From NCBI RefSeq assembly GCF_000189275.1, contig NZ_AEVT01000088.1, positions 1-33,537 of the forward strand: DNA of 33,537 bases, read 5' to 3'. The notes beneath the pieces are model-generated. The model worked only from the letters and a program-made list of their open reading frames with translations, did not search any database and had not been told where the DNA came from. Origin of the DNA: Vibrio sinaloensis DSM 21326 (GTDB lineage: Bacteria; Pseudomonadota; Gammaproteobacteria; Enterobacterales; Vibrionaceae). Position 1 is the stretch's first letter. Every line of letters starts with the position of its first letter. Made by a program: the position numbers and the translations under genes. Positions 8,744 to 16,332 of the stretch are shown piece after piece.

Positions 8744-9824
8744 TACCCACCTCCGGCTTAATTACTTGCACTTGCATCCCTTCCCTTAAACGAGAAATTC
8801 CCGCTATAACAACAGTTTGATTGTTATCTAAACCTTCTAACACTTGGACAGTGTCTTTATTGGCTTTGCCAACAGCAACTTTTTTCTTGGACACCGTCTC
8901 ATCACTGTTAACCACCCAGACGTACTTATTGTCACGCTCAAGTGGATCACCATCGGCATTAAAAACAGCTTCGATGGGTACTTGACCCCCTGTGTTAAGC
9001 TCTAATCCGATATCTTCACCTTTTGAAGTAACTTCTACCGCCATGCCGTCCAAAATGTACTCTTTCTCAGGCATGGGCAATGATAGGGTAACCGTAAACG
9101 TCCCCGTTGACGGGTCTGGCTCTGTGGTGAACTCTTTGATCTGCGCATTATATTCATTGCCGCTTGGCACCTTGACCACGGCATTGACTTTGGAAAGTAC
9201 GTTTTGATCTGGTTGGCTGACATACAATCGGTCTGGTAGCTGAATCAGAACTTCAACATTATCGAGACTATGGATATTAACGATCTGTTGACCTACTTGA
9301 ATGTTTTCAAACTGATCGGCGCTGACTCGGGAAATAATGCCATCAACCGGAGCTTTCAACATGGTAAAAGAAAGACGCAGTTTTGCCAGTTGTAACTCGG
9401 CATAAGCGATCTGACGGTTTGCCGCTATTTCATCGAATTGAGATTTAGCAAGTAGGCCTTTGTCGACAAGCGGTTTCGAGCGCTTATATTGGCTGTCTAC
9501 AACCGTGTATCTTGCCGTTGCGTTGTCTACATCAAGTCGATAATCGGTAGGATCCAACTCTGCAATCAAATCCCCTTTCTTAAGCTGATCCCCTTCCTTT
9601 ACATGGATCTTACTGATCTCTCCCGCCACGCGAAAACTAAGGTGTGAACGCTCAGCAGCATTTGCGACAGCAGGGAAGTACAATCTGTCTTCTCTGACGT
9701 CACTGGATGAAAGTTCCAACACCTTCACTTTTGGTAAACCAAAATCAACATACTCGGGCTCTCCGCTACAACCCGATAGCACTAGCGCCGATGATAAAGC
9801 GCATAATCCTAACCATTGCTTCAT
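8736..9824 (-). CDS. vexJ: RND efflux periplasmic adaptor lipoprotein, second copy (VexJ-like)
   Basis: Membrane-fusion (HlyD/AcrA-type) adaptor, 362 residues from the chosen start. The ATG at 9824 gives a lipoprotein signal, MKQWLGLCALSSALVLSGC, with the lipobox LSGC. A longer reading frame begins 87 bp upstream but overlaps the previous gene and spoils the signal peptide, so I reject it. The stop of the preceding adaptor and this ATG are separated by one base (TAACATG). Visible parts are the lipoyl halves (FRVAGEISKIHVKEGDQLKKGDLIAELD and APVDGIISRV region), a helical hairpin between them, and a beta-barrel with the GTFTVTLSLP block. It is related to, but not identical with, the first adaptor, so this is an old duplication. 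Confidence 0.88.
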   Translation of the reverse strand: MKQWLGLCALSSALVLSGCSGEPEYVDFGLPKVKVLELSSSDVREDRLYFPAVANAAERSHLSFRVAGEISKIHVKEGDQLKKGDLIAELDPTDYRLDVDNATARYTVVDSQYKRSKPLVDKGLLAKSQFDEIAANRQIAYAELQLAKLRLSFTMLKAPVDGIISRVSADQFENIQVGQQIVNIHSLDNVEVLIQLPDRLYVSQPDQNVLSKVNAVVKVPSGNEYNAQIKEFTTEPDPSTGTFTVTLSLPMPEKEYILDGMAVEVTSKGEDIGLELNTGGQVPIEAVFNADGDPLERDNKYVWVVNSDETVSKKKVAVGKANKDTVQVLEGLDNNQTVVIAGISRLREGMQVQVIKPEVGNE

Positions 9825-9825
9825 G

Positions 9826-10857
9826 TTACAGCCCTCGCTCTTTAATCCATTCTCGAACCTTAATTCCCGGTTCGATACCAGAGACCCCAGATGTGACGAT
9901 TTGATCGCCATCTTCCAAACCAGACTGAACTTGACGCTTGTCGTTCAACTTAACTTCGGCTTGATTAACGATGCCTTGCTCATCAACGCGCCAAACATAG
10001 GTCGCCCCATCTTGTTCAAAAATAGCCGAATGTGGAATACGAGTCGCACCAGTTGACTCAACAGCAACATGCACCGAACCGGCCATCCCAGGCAGAATGC
10101 CGTTGTCATCAGGCCGTTCCATCACCATAGTGACTTTATAAGAACCTGTTTTAGGATCAGCTTCTGTGTCAATTTCTTGGAAAGTCAGTTCGTAATCGTT
10201 TTGTGGAAACGCATCAAACGTCATTTTGGCAGTCAGGTTCACACCGCTCGAAAAACGGTTCAACAGATGGTCTGGTAATTGAAAGATCACCTTCATCAGT
10301 TGGTTAGTTTGAATGTTGAGCACGCCCGATTTGGCCGCTATGTACTCATGGTTCTCTGCTGGCACCAAAGAGATAGTGCCTTCATACGGAGCAATAAGTT
10401 GGGTGTACCTTAAATTAGCGCGTGCTTGCTCTAAGGTTGCGCGTGCCGAATTGTGATTCGCCTTGGCTTGATCAAAGTCATGCTCTGAAACAACCTTATC
10501 TTTTCTTAGCTTTTTATAACGTTGATATTGGACATCGGCGAGTTTGAATTGCGCCTCGGCTTGCTTCGCCAGCAAGGTGTACTCATCGGGGTTAAGCGAT
10601 GCGAGCACTTGCCCTTTTGCGACTCTCTGTCCTGCAACCACATCGATGGATTGTAACTGCCCTGGAACACGAAACGCTAATACGGCTTTATCACCCGCTT
10701 CCGACGTGGCAGGAAAGTGTCGTTCAAAAGTGGCATTGCCAACGGAAATGGTAAAGAGTTTAGCGGGTCTTGAGTCAGGCTCAGGGACAGGAGGAAGCTC
10801 CTTACCACATCCGCTCAGCGACGCAGCGATGGCAAGGAGCAAAACTGATTTCTGCAT
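9826..10857 (-). CDS. vexI: RND efflux periplasmic adaptor lipoprotein, first copy (VexI-like)
   Basis: Membrane-fusion adaptor linking the RND pump to an outer-membrane channel; first gene of the three-gene operon. The ATG at 10857 starts MQKSVLLLAIAASLSGCGKE, a lipoprotein signal with lipobox LSGC. A TTG two codons upstream is possible but less natural. It is 343 residues with the lipoyl half-motif FRVPGQLQSIDVVAGQRV, a coiled-coil hairpin, the second lipoyl half near LIAPYEGTIS, and a beta-barrel segment with DPKTGSYKVT. A pump using two different adaptors is the distinctive feature of VexIJK and TriABC systems. A 9-bp inverted repeat sits directly upstream and may carry regulation. Confidence 0.87.
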   Translation of the reverse strand: MQKSVLLLAIAASLSGCGKELPPVPEPDSRPAKLFTISVGNATFERHFPATSEAGDKAVLAFRVPGQLQSIDVVAGQRVAKGQVLASLNPDEYTLLAKQAEAQFKLADVQYQRYKKLRKDKVVSEHDFDQAKANHNSARATLEQARANLRYTQLIAPYEGTISLVPAENHEYIAAKSGVLNIQTNQLMKVIFQLPDHLLNRFSSGVNLTAKMTFDAFPQNDYELTFQEIDTEADPKTGSYKVTMVMERPDDNGILPGMAGSVHVAVESTGATRIPHSAIFEQDGATYVWRVDEQGIVNQAEVKLNDKRQVQSGLEDGDQIVTSGVSGIEPGIKVREWIKERGL

Positions 10858-10859
10858 AG

Positions 10860-10904
10860 TCAATCATCCAATTATCACGATTAATAACAAAGATAGATGA
10901 TTGA
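10860..10904. repeat. Inverted repeat in the leader of the RND operon
   Basis: TCAATCATC (10860-10868) and GATGATTGA (10896-10904) are exact reverse complements separated by 27 AT-rich bases, immediately upstream of the first adaptor ATG. It could be a regulator site, or an mRNA hairpin that covers the translation start. No local TetR- or AraC-type regulator gene is adjacent. Confidence 0.4.
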
Positions 10905-10991
10905 TAACGCGAGTTCCACAACACAGGTGGTAAAAACTTATTAAAATTAATAATTTGCTGTAATAAATCCGTTGAGAGCCGCAAGATTGAC

Positions 10992-11381
10992 TTATAGCTT
11001 GTTGAACTCTCGGTTTACTTTAAAGGTATCTGACGTCACATACGCTTCCATAGAACGCAGTTTGGTTTCGAGTTTGTCGAAATCTTTTTCCAACGTCGTC
11101 AACAATGCATCTGGTGTTTGGCCTTGCTGCCAAGGTTTGTTCTTCAGTTTATGCTCTTGCTGATTTTTTATTTCCGCGCCGTAGTTAGCTGGTTGCTTTT
11201 CCAGCATAAATGTCATTGCCACGTACGCAAGTAATACCAAAAAGCTACCACCCAGTAACGCTGCAGAGATGACCAAAATCCGCACTAACCAAGTTTCTAG
11301 ACCAAAGTAATTCGCCAAACCAGCGCATACACCCGTGATCTTGCCATTTACCGTGTCACGATACAGCTCTTTATTACTCAT
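10992..11381 (-). CDS. pspC: Phage shock protein C
   Basis: Inner-membrane sensor/effector of the phage-shock response; with PspB it binds and relieves PspA inhibition of PspF. It has 129 residues from the ATG at 11381. That start overlaps the pspB stop by 8 bp and gives the typical beginning MSNKELYRDTVNGKITGVCAG, which I prefer over an in-frame upstream codon. The PspC domain (ITGVCAGLANYFGLETWLVRI) comes first, then a long hydrophobic segment at about 39-60. The C-terminal cytoplasmic tail has helical, charged sequence suited to a coiled coil. It is slightly longer than E. coli PspC (119). Confidence 0.92.
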   Translation of the reverse strand: MSNKELYRDTVNGKITGVCAGLANYFGLETWLVRILVISAALLGGSFLVLLAYVAMTFMLEKQPANYGAEIKNQQEHKLKNKPWQQGQTPDALLTTLEKDFDKLETKLRSMEAYVTSDTFKVNREFNKL

Positions 11382-11607
11382 AACGGCGTCTCCATTCAGG
11401 CGCCTCAGAATCAAGAATTCGCTCTAGAGTATCGACGCGCTGTTGCATTCGGTCAGCCTGTTCAGAAAGCGATTGCAAACGTTGCAAATCTTCCTCTGAT
11501 AGCCCTCCAGCTGCTTTCTTTTTGCTTCTGTAGTGCAAAATCAACCACAGTGGAGCAACGAAGATCAGAAATACAATGAGTGGTCCTGCGATAAGAAATG
11601 AAGACAT
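11374..11607 (-). CDS. pspB: Phage shock protein B
   Basis: Small inner-membrane partner of PspC, 77 residues (E. coli 74). One N-terminal membrane helix (about 4-26) is followed by KKKAAGG and a leucine-rich coiled-coil segment, LQRLQSLSEQADRMQQRVDT, as in PspB. Its 3' end overlaps pspC, which suggests coupled translation. It is separated from pspA by 164 bp holding a strong hairpin, unlike the tight E. coli pspAB spacing. Confidence 0.92.
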   Translation of the reverse strand: MSSFLIAGPLIVFLIFVAPLWLILHYRSKKKAAGGLSEEDLQRLQSLSEQADRMQQRVDTLERILDSEAPEWRRRYE

Positions 11608-11675
11608 ATTAAACTCCTACTCTAAAGACATGTTGAGTGTAACTGACTCTAAAGTGAATAGACAATTCAGGCAGT

Positions 11676-11709
11676 TGCGACGGGGTAGCACTATCTGTTC
11701 CCCGTCGCA
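11676..11709. other. Perfect hairpin in the pspA-pspB gap
   Basis: TGCGACGGGG (11676-11685) and CCCCGTCGCA (11700-11709) form an uninterrupted 10-bp GC-rich stem with a 14-nt loop. No T-run follows on the minus strand (the next bases are ACTGCCTGAA), so it is not a standard terminator. It may protect the 3' end of the pspA mRNA, act as a partial terminator, or be a processing site. Confidence 0.6.
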
Positions 11710-11771
11710 GAAAAGTGACACATAACTTTCTAAGTTCGACTTAGGCTATGGTCAAATTGAGCAATGGTGGA

Positions 11772-12440
11772 TTATTTTTTCTCTTCCATTTGTTGCTTCA
11801 GTTTCGCTAGCTCTTGCTCAATTTCATCTTGTGCTTGCAGTTCAGCGAACTCTTGGTCTAACGTTTTTGCGTTGCCAGTTTTTGAGTAGACGTCCGCTTC
11901 CGCTTCCAGTTCATCAATTTTGCGCGAGTATTGTTCAAACTTCGCCATCGCTTCTGATGTACGCGCTGTGTGAAGATGCTTTTGCACATCACGACGATTT
12001 GTCGCAGCCTGTGAACGAATTGCCAAAGCTTGCTGCTTCGCGCGGGTCTCAGTGATTTTGGCTTCTAACTTACCAATCTCACCAGTCAGCTTTTCAATCG
12101 TTTCTTCTACCAGTGTTTGCTCAGTGTGCAAGCCTTTAAGAACATCTTGCAGTTTTTGTTTTTCGATAAGAGCAGAACGAGCAAGATCTTCGCGCTGCTT
12201 AGTCAACGCAAGTGTGGCTTTATTCTGCCATTCCGCGATCTGGTCTTCCAATGAGTCAACTTTGCGTGCCAACTCTTTTTTGTCAGCGATAGCTTTCGCA
12301 GAGTTGGTGCGTACTTCAACTAGCGTATCTTCCATCTCCTGAATGATAAGGCGAATCATCTTCTCAGGGTCTTCCGCTTTATCAAGTAGCGCGCTGATGT
12401 TCGAATTTACAATGTCCGCGAATCGAGAAAAAATACCCAT
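11772..12440 (-). CDS. pspA: Phage shock protein A
   Basis: ESCRT-III-like membrane-protective protein. It inhibits PspF when unstressed and forms oligomers on damaged inner membrane. At 222 residues it has exactly the length of E. coli PspA. The N-terminal amphipathic helix MGIFSRFADIVNSNISALLDKAEDPEKMIRLII is typical; it is followed by long alpha-helical coiled coil to the C-terminus, rich in Glu, Lys, Gln and Ala. A strong SD (AAGGAGC) precedes the ATG. Transcription is predicted from the sigma-54 promoter at 12517-12533. It is divergent from pspF across 202 bp, the standard arrangement. Confidence 0.96.
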   Translation of the reverse strand: MGIFSRFADIVNSNISALLDKAEDPEKMIRLIIQEMEDTLVEVRTNSAKAIADKKELARKVDSLEDQIAEWQNKATLALTKQREDLARSALIEKQKLQDVLKGLHTEQTLVEETIEKLTGEIGKLEAKITETRAKQQALAIRSQAATNRRDVQKHLHTARTSEAMAKFEQYSRKIDELEAEADVYSKTGNAKTLDQEFAELQAQDEIEQELAKLKQQMEEKK

Positions 12441-12516
12441 AGCACAGCTCCTTTTTGATTGGTGGCTAAATCTAGCCAGTCGTGTTGGTTTGGGGTTTCA
12501 TCGTTGGTAAAGTACA

Positions 12517-12533
12517 TTTCAATATGCGTGCCA
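12517..12533 (-). promoter_or_regulatory. Sigma-54 promoter of pspA
   Basis: Read on the minus strand, TGGCACG (12533-12527) is a perfect -24 element, followed after CATA by TTGAA as the -12 element. The usual GC of the -12 doublet is GA here. The predicted start site is near 12508, about 68 bases before the pspA ATG. A small palindrome (CACTT-TTT-AAGTG, 12532-12544) abuts the -24 box. Confidence 0.8.
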
Positions 12534-12582
12534 CTTTTTAAGTGATTTAAAAACAACAGCTTAGACTACGGGCACTTGCAAC

Positions 12583-12597
12583 CACATTTGAAATGTG
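12583..12597. promoter_or_regulatory. Candidate PspF upstream activating sequence
   Basis: CACATTT-G-AAATGTG is a perfect 7-bp-arm palindrome centred about 80 bp upstream of the predicted pspA start. That is the distance at which E. coli PspF sites lie. It is also just upstream of pspF, so PspF bound here could repress its own gene. The assignment is by position and symmetry only. Confidence 0.5.
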
Positions 12598-12642
12598 ATG
12601 AATTTAGCCAACAGTAGGTAAATATGACCACGGAATCCAGCC

Positions 12643-13641
12643 ATGCAACAAAACCTTATTGGTGAATCGCCCGCTTTTCTTGCCGTACTTGATAAAGTCT
12701 CTAAGCTCGCCGCTATAGAAAGACCTATTTTAATTATCGGCGAACGAGGTACAGGTAAAGAGCTCATCGCCCAACGTTTACATTACTTATCAAAGCGCTG
12801 GGACCAGCCACTTATTTCACTTAACTGTTCGACCTTAAGTGAAGGTTTGATCGATTCAGAGTTGTTTGGCCATGAACAAGGTTCATTTACTGGCTCGAAA
12901 GGACGCCATAAAGGCCGATTCGAACGCGCCGAAAATGGCACCTTGTTTTTAGATGAGTTGGCAACGGCTCCCCTACTGGTTCAAGAAAAGCTGCTGCGTG
13001 TAATAGAGTACGGTCAATATGAACGTGTGGGTGGCCATCAACTGCTCAACGCCAATGTTAGATTAGTTTGCGCAACTAATGCTGATTTACCTAAGATGGC
13101 GGCAGACGGCCAGTTTAGAGCTGACTTACTTGATAGGCTCGCTTTCGATGTCATCCAATTGCCTCCCCTAAGAGAGCGGAAAGAAGACATATTGTTGCTC
13201 GCAGAATATTACGCGATCAAAATGTGCCGAGAATTAGGCTTCGATTACTTCGTTGGCTTCAGTCCTAATGCGGAGGATAGCCTGCTTGAGTATGCGTGGC
13301 CTGGCAATGTTCGCGAACTTAAAAACGTGATTGAGCGAGCTGTCTACCAACATGGACAAAAAGATCACGCAATCGACCAGCTAGTCTTCGACCCTTTCGC
13401 CACACAATGGCAGCAGGGAGCAACTTCTGAGATAGAAGAAAGACCTCAACAAACCCAGCCTGCAACATTCTCATTTCCACTAAACTACAAACAGTGGCAA
13501 GAAGAGCAAGATCTTCAAATCTTACAAGCCGCAATGGAAGAGAGTAAGTTTAATCAACGCAAAGCCGCTCAATTGCTCGATTTGAGTTACCATCAATTGA
13601 GAGGAATGATCAGAAAATACAACCTCAATCAATCCGAGTAA
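12643..13641 (+). CDS. pspF: PspF, sigma-54-dependent activator of the psp operon
   Basis: Bacterial enhancer-binding protein that lacks a receiver domain. It remodels sigma-54 RNA polymerase at pspA and is held in check by PspA. It has 332 residues. The AAA+ domain carries Walker A GERGTGKE (33-40), Walker B GTLFLDEL (99-106), and arginine-finger candidates R159/R165. The loop that touches sigma-54 is GSFTGS at 80-85 instead of GAFTGA. FGHEQ before it and GRFERA after it are normal. The WPGNVRELKN block is at 219-228, and a Fis-type helix-turn-helix is at about 305-326 (QRKAAQLLDLSYHQLRGMI). It is divergent from pspA. A weak hairpin terminator lies downstream. Confidence 0.95.
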   Translation: MQQNLIGESPAFLAVLDKVSKLAAIERPILIIGERGTGKELIAQRLHYLSKRWDQPLISLNCSTLSEGLIDSELFGHEQGSFTGSKGRHKGRFERAENGTLFLDELATAPLLVQEKLLRVIEYGQYERVGGHQLLNANVRLVCATNADLPKMAADGQFRADLLDRLAFDVIQLPPLRERKEDILLLAEYYAIKMCRELGFDYFVGFSPNAEDSLLEYAWPGNVRELKNVIERAVYQHGQKDHAIDQLVFDPFATQWQQGATSEIEERPQQTQPATFSFPLNYKQWQEEQDLQILQAAMEESKFNQRKAAQLLDLSYHQLRGMIRKYNLNQSE

Positions 13642-13708
13642 CACGACAAAACTTAAGGTTTACTTTGGTTAAGTGTAATAATTGATGGTAAATTAATAAG
13701 ATAATAAG

Positions 13709-13735
13709 GCACAATAGTGGATCCTATTGTGCTTA
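13709..13735 (+). terminator. Possible terminator of pspF / leader hairpin of sapA
   Basis: GCACAATAG (13709-13717) pairs perfectly with CTATTGTGC (13724-13732) across a 6-nt loop, followed only by TTAT. The weak T-run leaves it uncertain whether this ends pspF transcription or is a leader structure of sapA, whose ATG is 24 bases further on. Confidence 0.5.
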
Positions 13736-13756
13736 TCATCAGCATTTGTTCTTTCT

Positions 13757-15370
13757 ATGAAAGCGTTCATTAAACTTACACTGGGTTTATTCAGCTTCAG
13801 CCTTTTATCTGGCTGTGGCGAAGCAATAGACCACGATAAAATTCGCCAGCAGGGTTTTGTCTACTGTGGCCAAGGCGGTCCAGAGACCTTTAACCCCCAG
13901 TTGACGGATAGCGGAATCACACCAGAAACATTGAGCCCGCAGCTATTTGACACTCTACTGACTATTGATCCTCAAACGTTTGAGCCAGTGGCGAACATCG
14001 CGACTAATTGGAGTGTCAACAAGACGGGTACGGAATATATTTTCACGCTCAGGCCAGATGTTAAATTTCAAACAACGGCGTGGTTTACCCCTTCTCGAAC
14101 CTTAACCGCTGACGACGTTGTGTTCAGTTTTCGACGTATCATAGATACGAGTCATCCGTTCCACTATGTCGGAGGCGGGCTGTATCCGTGGTTTAACGGT
14201 ATCGACTTCAAGAATTTGTTGATTGACGTTGTGCCTGTCGGAAAAAATAAAGTGAAGTTCATTTTAAGCCGACCAGATAACTCTTTTCTCTCTAACATCG
14301 CGACCAGCCATGCGGTGATCCATTCTAAAGAGTATGCAAACCAGCTTGAGCTTAGCGATGAGAAAGCGATGCTAGACAGCCACCCCGTTGGTACCGGCCC
14401 CTTCTATTTGTCAGAATACCAGATTAATGATTTTATTCGCTTAAAGCAGCACCCTCGTTACTGGCACGGCAAAGCGCGAATGAAACAAGTGGTGTTCGAC
14501 ATCTCTAACCGTGGTACGGGTACGCTAGCCAAACTCCTTCGTGAAGAGTGTGACGTTCTCAATGCCCCCTTGTCGAGCCAATTGCCGATCATCGAACAGC
14601 AAGAAGACATCAAGCTCACCGCGAAGCCAGCGATGAATATCTCTTTTGTCGCCGTGAATACGCTTCATCCAGCCTTAAACGATTCGCGCGTGAGAAAAGC
14701 ACTCAACTACGCCATTAACAGACAAAATATCCTAGATTCTGTTTATTACGGAACCGGAAGCCAAGCCTATTCTGTCTTGCCGCCTTCCTCTTGGGCTTAC
14801 CAAAAAGATTCGACCCAACTTCGTTATGACCGAAATTATGCGATAGCGCTATTGCGCGAAGCGGGTTATAGCAAAGGCTTAGAGCTTACAATGTCTGTCC
14901 CGCTGGAGCCGAGAGCGTATAACCCTAGCCCGCGTAAGACAGCGGAGTTGATCCAAGCCAATCTCGCGGATGTCGGCATCAAGCTAAACCTAATGACAGA
15001 TGACAGATACAACCGCAGCGAAAGTGACGAAAATATTGACCTCTACTTGACTGGCTGGATAGCCAATACAGGCGACCCAGATAGCTTTTTTAGACCCTTA
15101 CTTTCATGCGACTCTAAGCGTGTAGGGCTCAATGTTTCGAGCTGGTGTAACCCAGACTTTGACTTCCTGCTCGACCTTGCACTCGAAGTGGATAAAAAGC
15201 GTTACCGTCTAAACTTATATAAGCAAGCGCAAAACATTCTCAATGAACAGTTTCCGGTGATTCCATTGAACCACGGGATGCAACTGCAAGCGCAGCACAA
15301 CTCGATCGAAGGATTTAAAGTGAGCCCGTTTAATGCTCAACCTTTTGATGGCGTAGAGAGGGTGAAGTAA
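13757..15370 (+). CDS. sapA: SapA, peptide ABC transporter substrate-binding lipoprotein
   Basis: Periplasmic solute-binding protein (SBP family 5) of the Sap transporter, linked in enteric bacteria and Haemophilus to antimicrobial-peptide resistance and peptide/haem uptake. It has 537 residues from the ATG at 13757, which gives the signal MKAFIKLTLGLFSFSLLSGC. A longer frame starting 30 bp upstream would put residues before the signal and overlap a hairpin, so I reject it. It shares with E. coli SapA the blocks GFVYCGQGGPETFNPQ, DWFTP-like AWFTPSRTLTADDVVFSFRRI, HPVGTGPFYLSEY, YYGTG, NPSPRKTAELIQA and NTGDPDSFFRPLLSC. The lipobox (LSGC) is notable because E. coli SapA is a soluble periplasmic protein. 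First of the sapABCDF operon; the stop overlaps sapB by one base. Confidence 0.93.
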   Translation: MKAFIKLTLGLFSFSLLSGCGEAIDHDKIRQQGFVYCGQGGPETFNPQLTDSGITPETLSPQLFDTLLTIDPQTFEPVANIATNWSVNKTGTEYIFTLRPDVKFQTTAWFTPSRTLTADDVVFSFRRIIDTSHPFHYVGGGLYPWFNGIDFKNLLIDVVPVGKNKVKFILSRPDNSFLSNIATSHAVIHSKEYANQLELSDEKAMLDSHPVGTGPFYLSEYQINDFIRLKQHPRYWHGKARMKQVVFDISNRGTGTLAKLLREECDVLNAPLSSQLPIIEQQEDIKLTAKPAMNISFVAVNTLHPALNDSRVRKALNYAINRQNILDSVYYGTGSQAYSVLPPSSWAYQKDSTQLRYDRNYAIALLREAGYSKGLELTMSVPLEPRAYNPSPRKTAELIQANLADVGIKLNLMTDDRYNRSESDENIDLYLTGWIANTGDPDSFFRPLLSCDSKRVGLNVSSWCNPDFDFLLDLALEVDKKRYRLNLYKQAQNILNEQFPVIPLNHGMQLQAQHNSIEGFKVSPFNAQPFDGVERVK

Positions 15371-16332
15371 TGTTTCTCTATACAGTGAGACGCCTCAACT
15401 TATTCATTATTACCATGTTAATACTCACCATGGTCGGTTTCAGCATTTTGCGTCTTGAGCCCAATTCAGCGTGGGCAATGCAGGACTTTTGGCCAGGCTG
15501 GCTCACTTATTTGAGCGAGTTGATGCAACTTAATTTCGGCGTCAATCATTATGGCGTACCCATATTTGATGAGCTGATTGTTGTTTTCCCTGCAACCTTA
15601 GAGCTTTGCTTCATCGCATTCATTTTGTCTTTGTTGATTGGTATCCCTATCGGGACTCTGGCAGGTATGAAACAAGGGAAATGGGTGGACACCTTCATTT
15701 CATTTACCTCGATGTCCGGTTACTCGGCCCCTCTTTTTTGGGTCGCACTGCTAATGATCATGGCCTTTTCGCTGCATTTTGAGTTCTTCCCGGTCGCGGG
15801 CCGATATGATCTTCTGTACCAAATTGATCATGTCACGGGTTTTGCGCTGATCGATGCCTTCTTCTCTGATGGCCCTTACCGCGCCCATGCCCTGCAAAGC
15901 GTGATTGAGCACCTTATTTTACCTTGTCTAGTATTGGCGCTTGCTCCAACAACTCAGGTTATTGGCCTGATGCGCACATCGGTGGCTGAAGTTATGGGAC
16001 AGAACTACATTAGAGCAGCACGCATTAAAGGTCTTTCGGCTAAAGAAATCGTCACTCAGCATGTGCTAAGAAACGCGATACCGCCGATCATCCCTAAAAT
16101 TGGGGTCCAGCTATCAAGCATGTTAACACTCGCCATCATCACTGAGTCGATCTTCAACTGGCCAGGAATTGGACGCTGGCTGTTAGACGCTCTATCCAAC
16201 CAAGATTATGTCGCCATTCAGGCGGGGGTTATAGCGGTGGCGACCTTAGTTCTAACAGCAAACATTTTGTCAGATCTGATTGGCGCGATGGTCAACCCGC
16301 TGGTAAGGAAGGAATGGTATGCTAACCGATAA
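15370..16332 (+). CDS. sapB: SapB, peptide ABC transporter permease
   Basis: Inner-membrane permease of the OppB/DppB type, 320 residues (E. coli SapB 321). An N-terminal membrane helix and a periplasmic stretch come first, then about five helices. The EAA loop that contacts the ATPases is IRAARIKGLSAKEIVTQHVL at about 215-235, followed by RNAIPP. It pairs with SapC to form the channel. TAATG junction with sapA, and a 14-bp overlap with sapC, point to coupled translation. Confidence 0.93.
   Translation: MFLYTVRRLNLFIITMLILTMVGFSILRLEPNSAWAMQDFWPGWLTYLSELMQLNFGVNHYGVPIFDELIVVFPATLELCFIAFILSLLIGIPIGTLAGMKQGKWVDTFISFTSMSGYSAPLFWVALLMIMAFSLHFEFFPVAGRYDLLYQIDHVTGFALIDAFFSDGPYRAHALQSVIEHLILPCLVLALAPTTQVIGLMRTSVAEVMGQNYIRAARIKGLSAKEIVTQHVLRNAIPPIIPKIGVQLSSMLTLAIITESIFNWPGIGRWLLDALSNQDYVAIQAGVIAVATLVLTANILSDLIGAMVNPLVRKEWYANR

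Noticed and set aside
9825..9911. Upstream extension of the second adaptor gene
   Set aside because: It would put 29 residues before a clean lipoprotein signal and overlap the previous gene; the ATG at 9824 is better.
12570..12583. GGCACTTGC-like sequence on the plus strand as a second sigma-54 promoter for pspF
   Set aside because: The two elements are far too close together (no proper 24/12 spacing).
13727..13756. Upstream extension of sapA
   Set aside because: The extra ten residues overlap a hairpin and disrupt the lipoprotein signal that begins at 13757.
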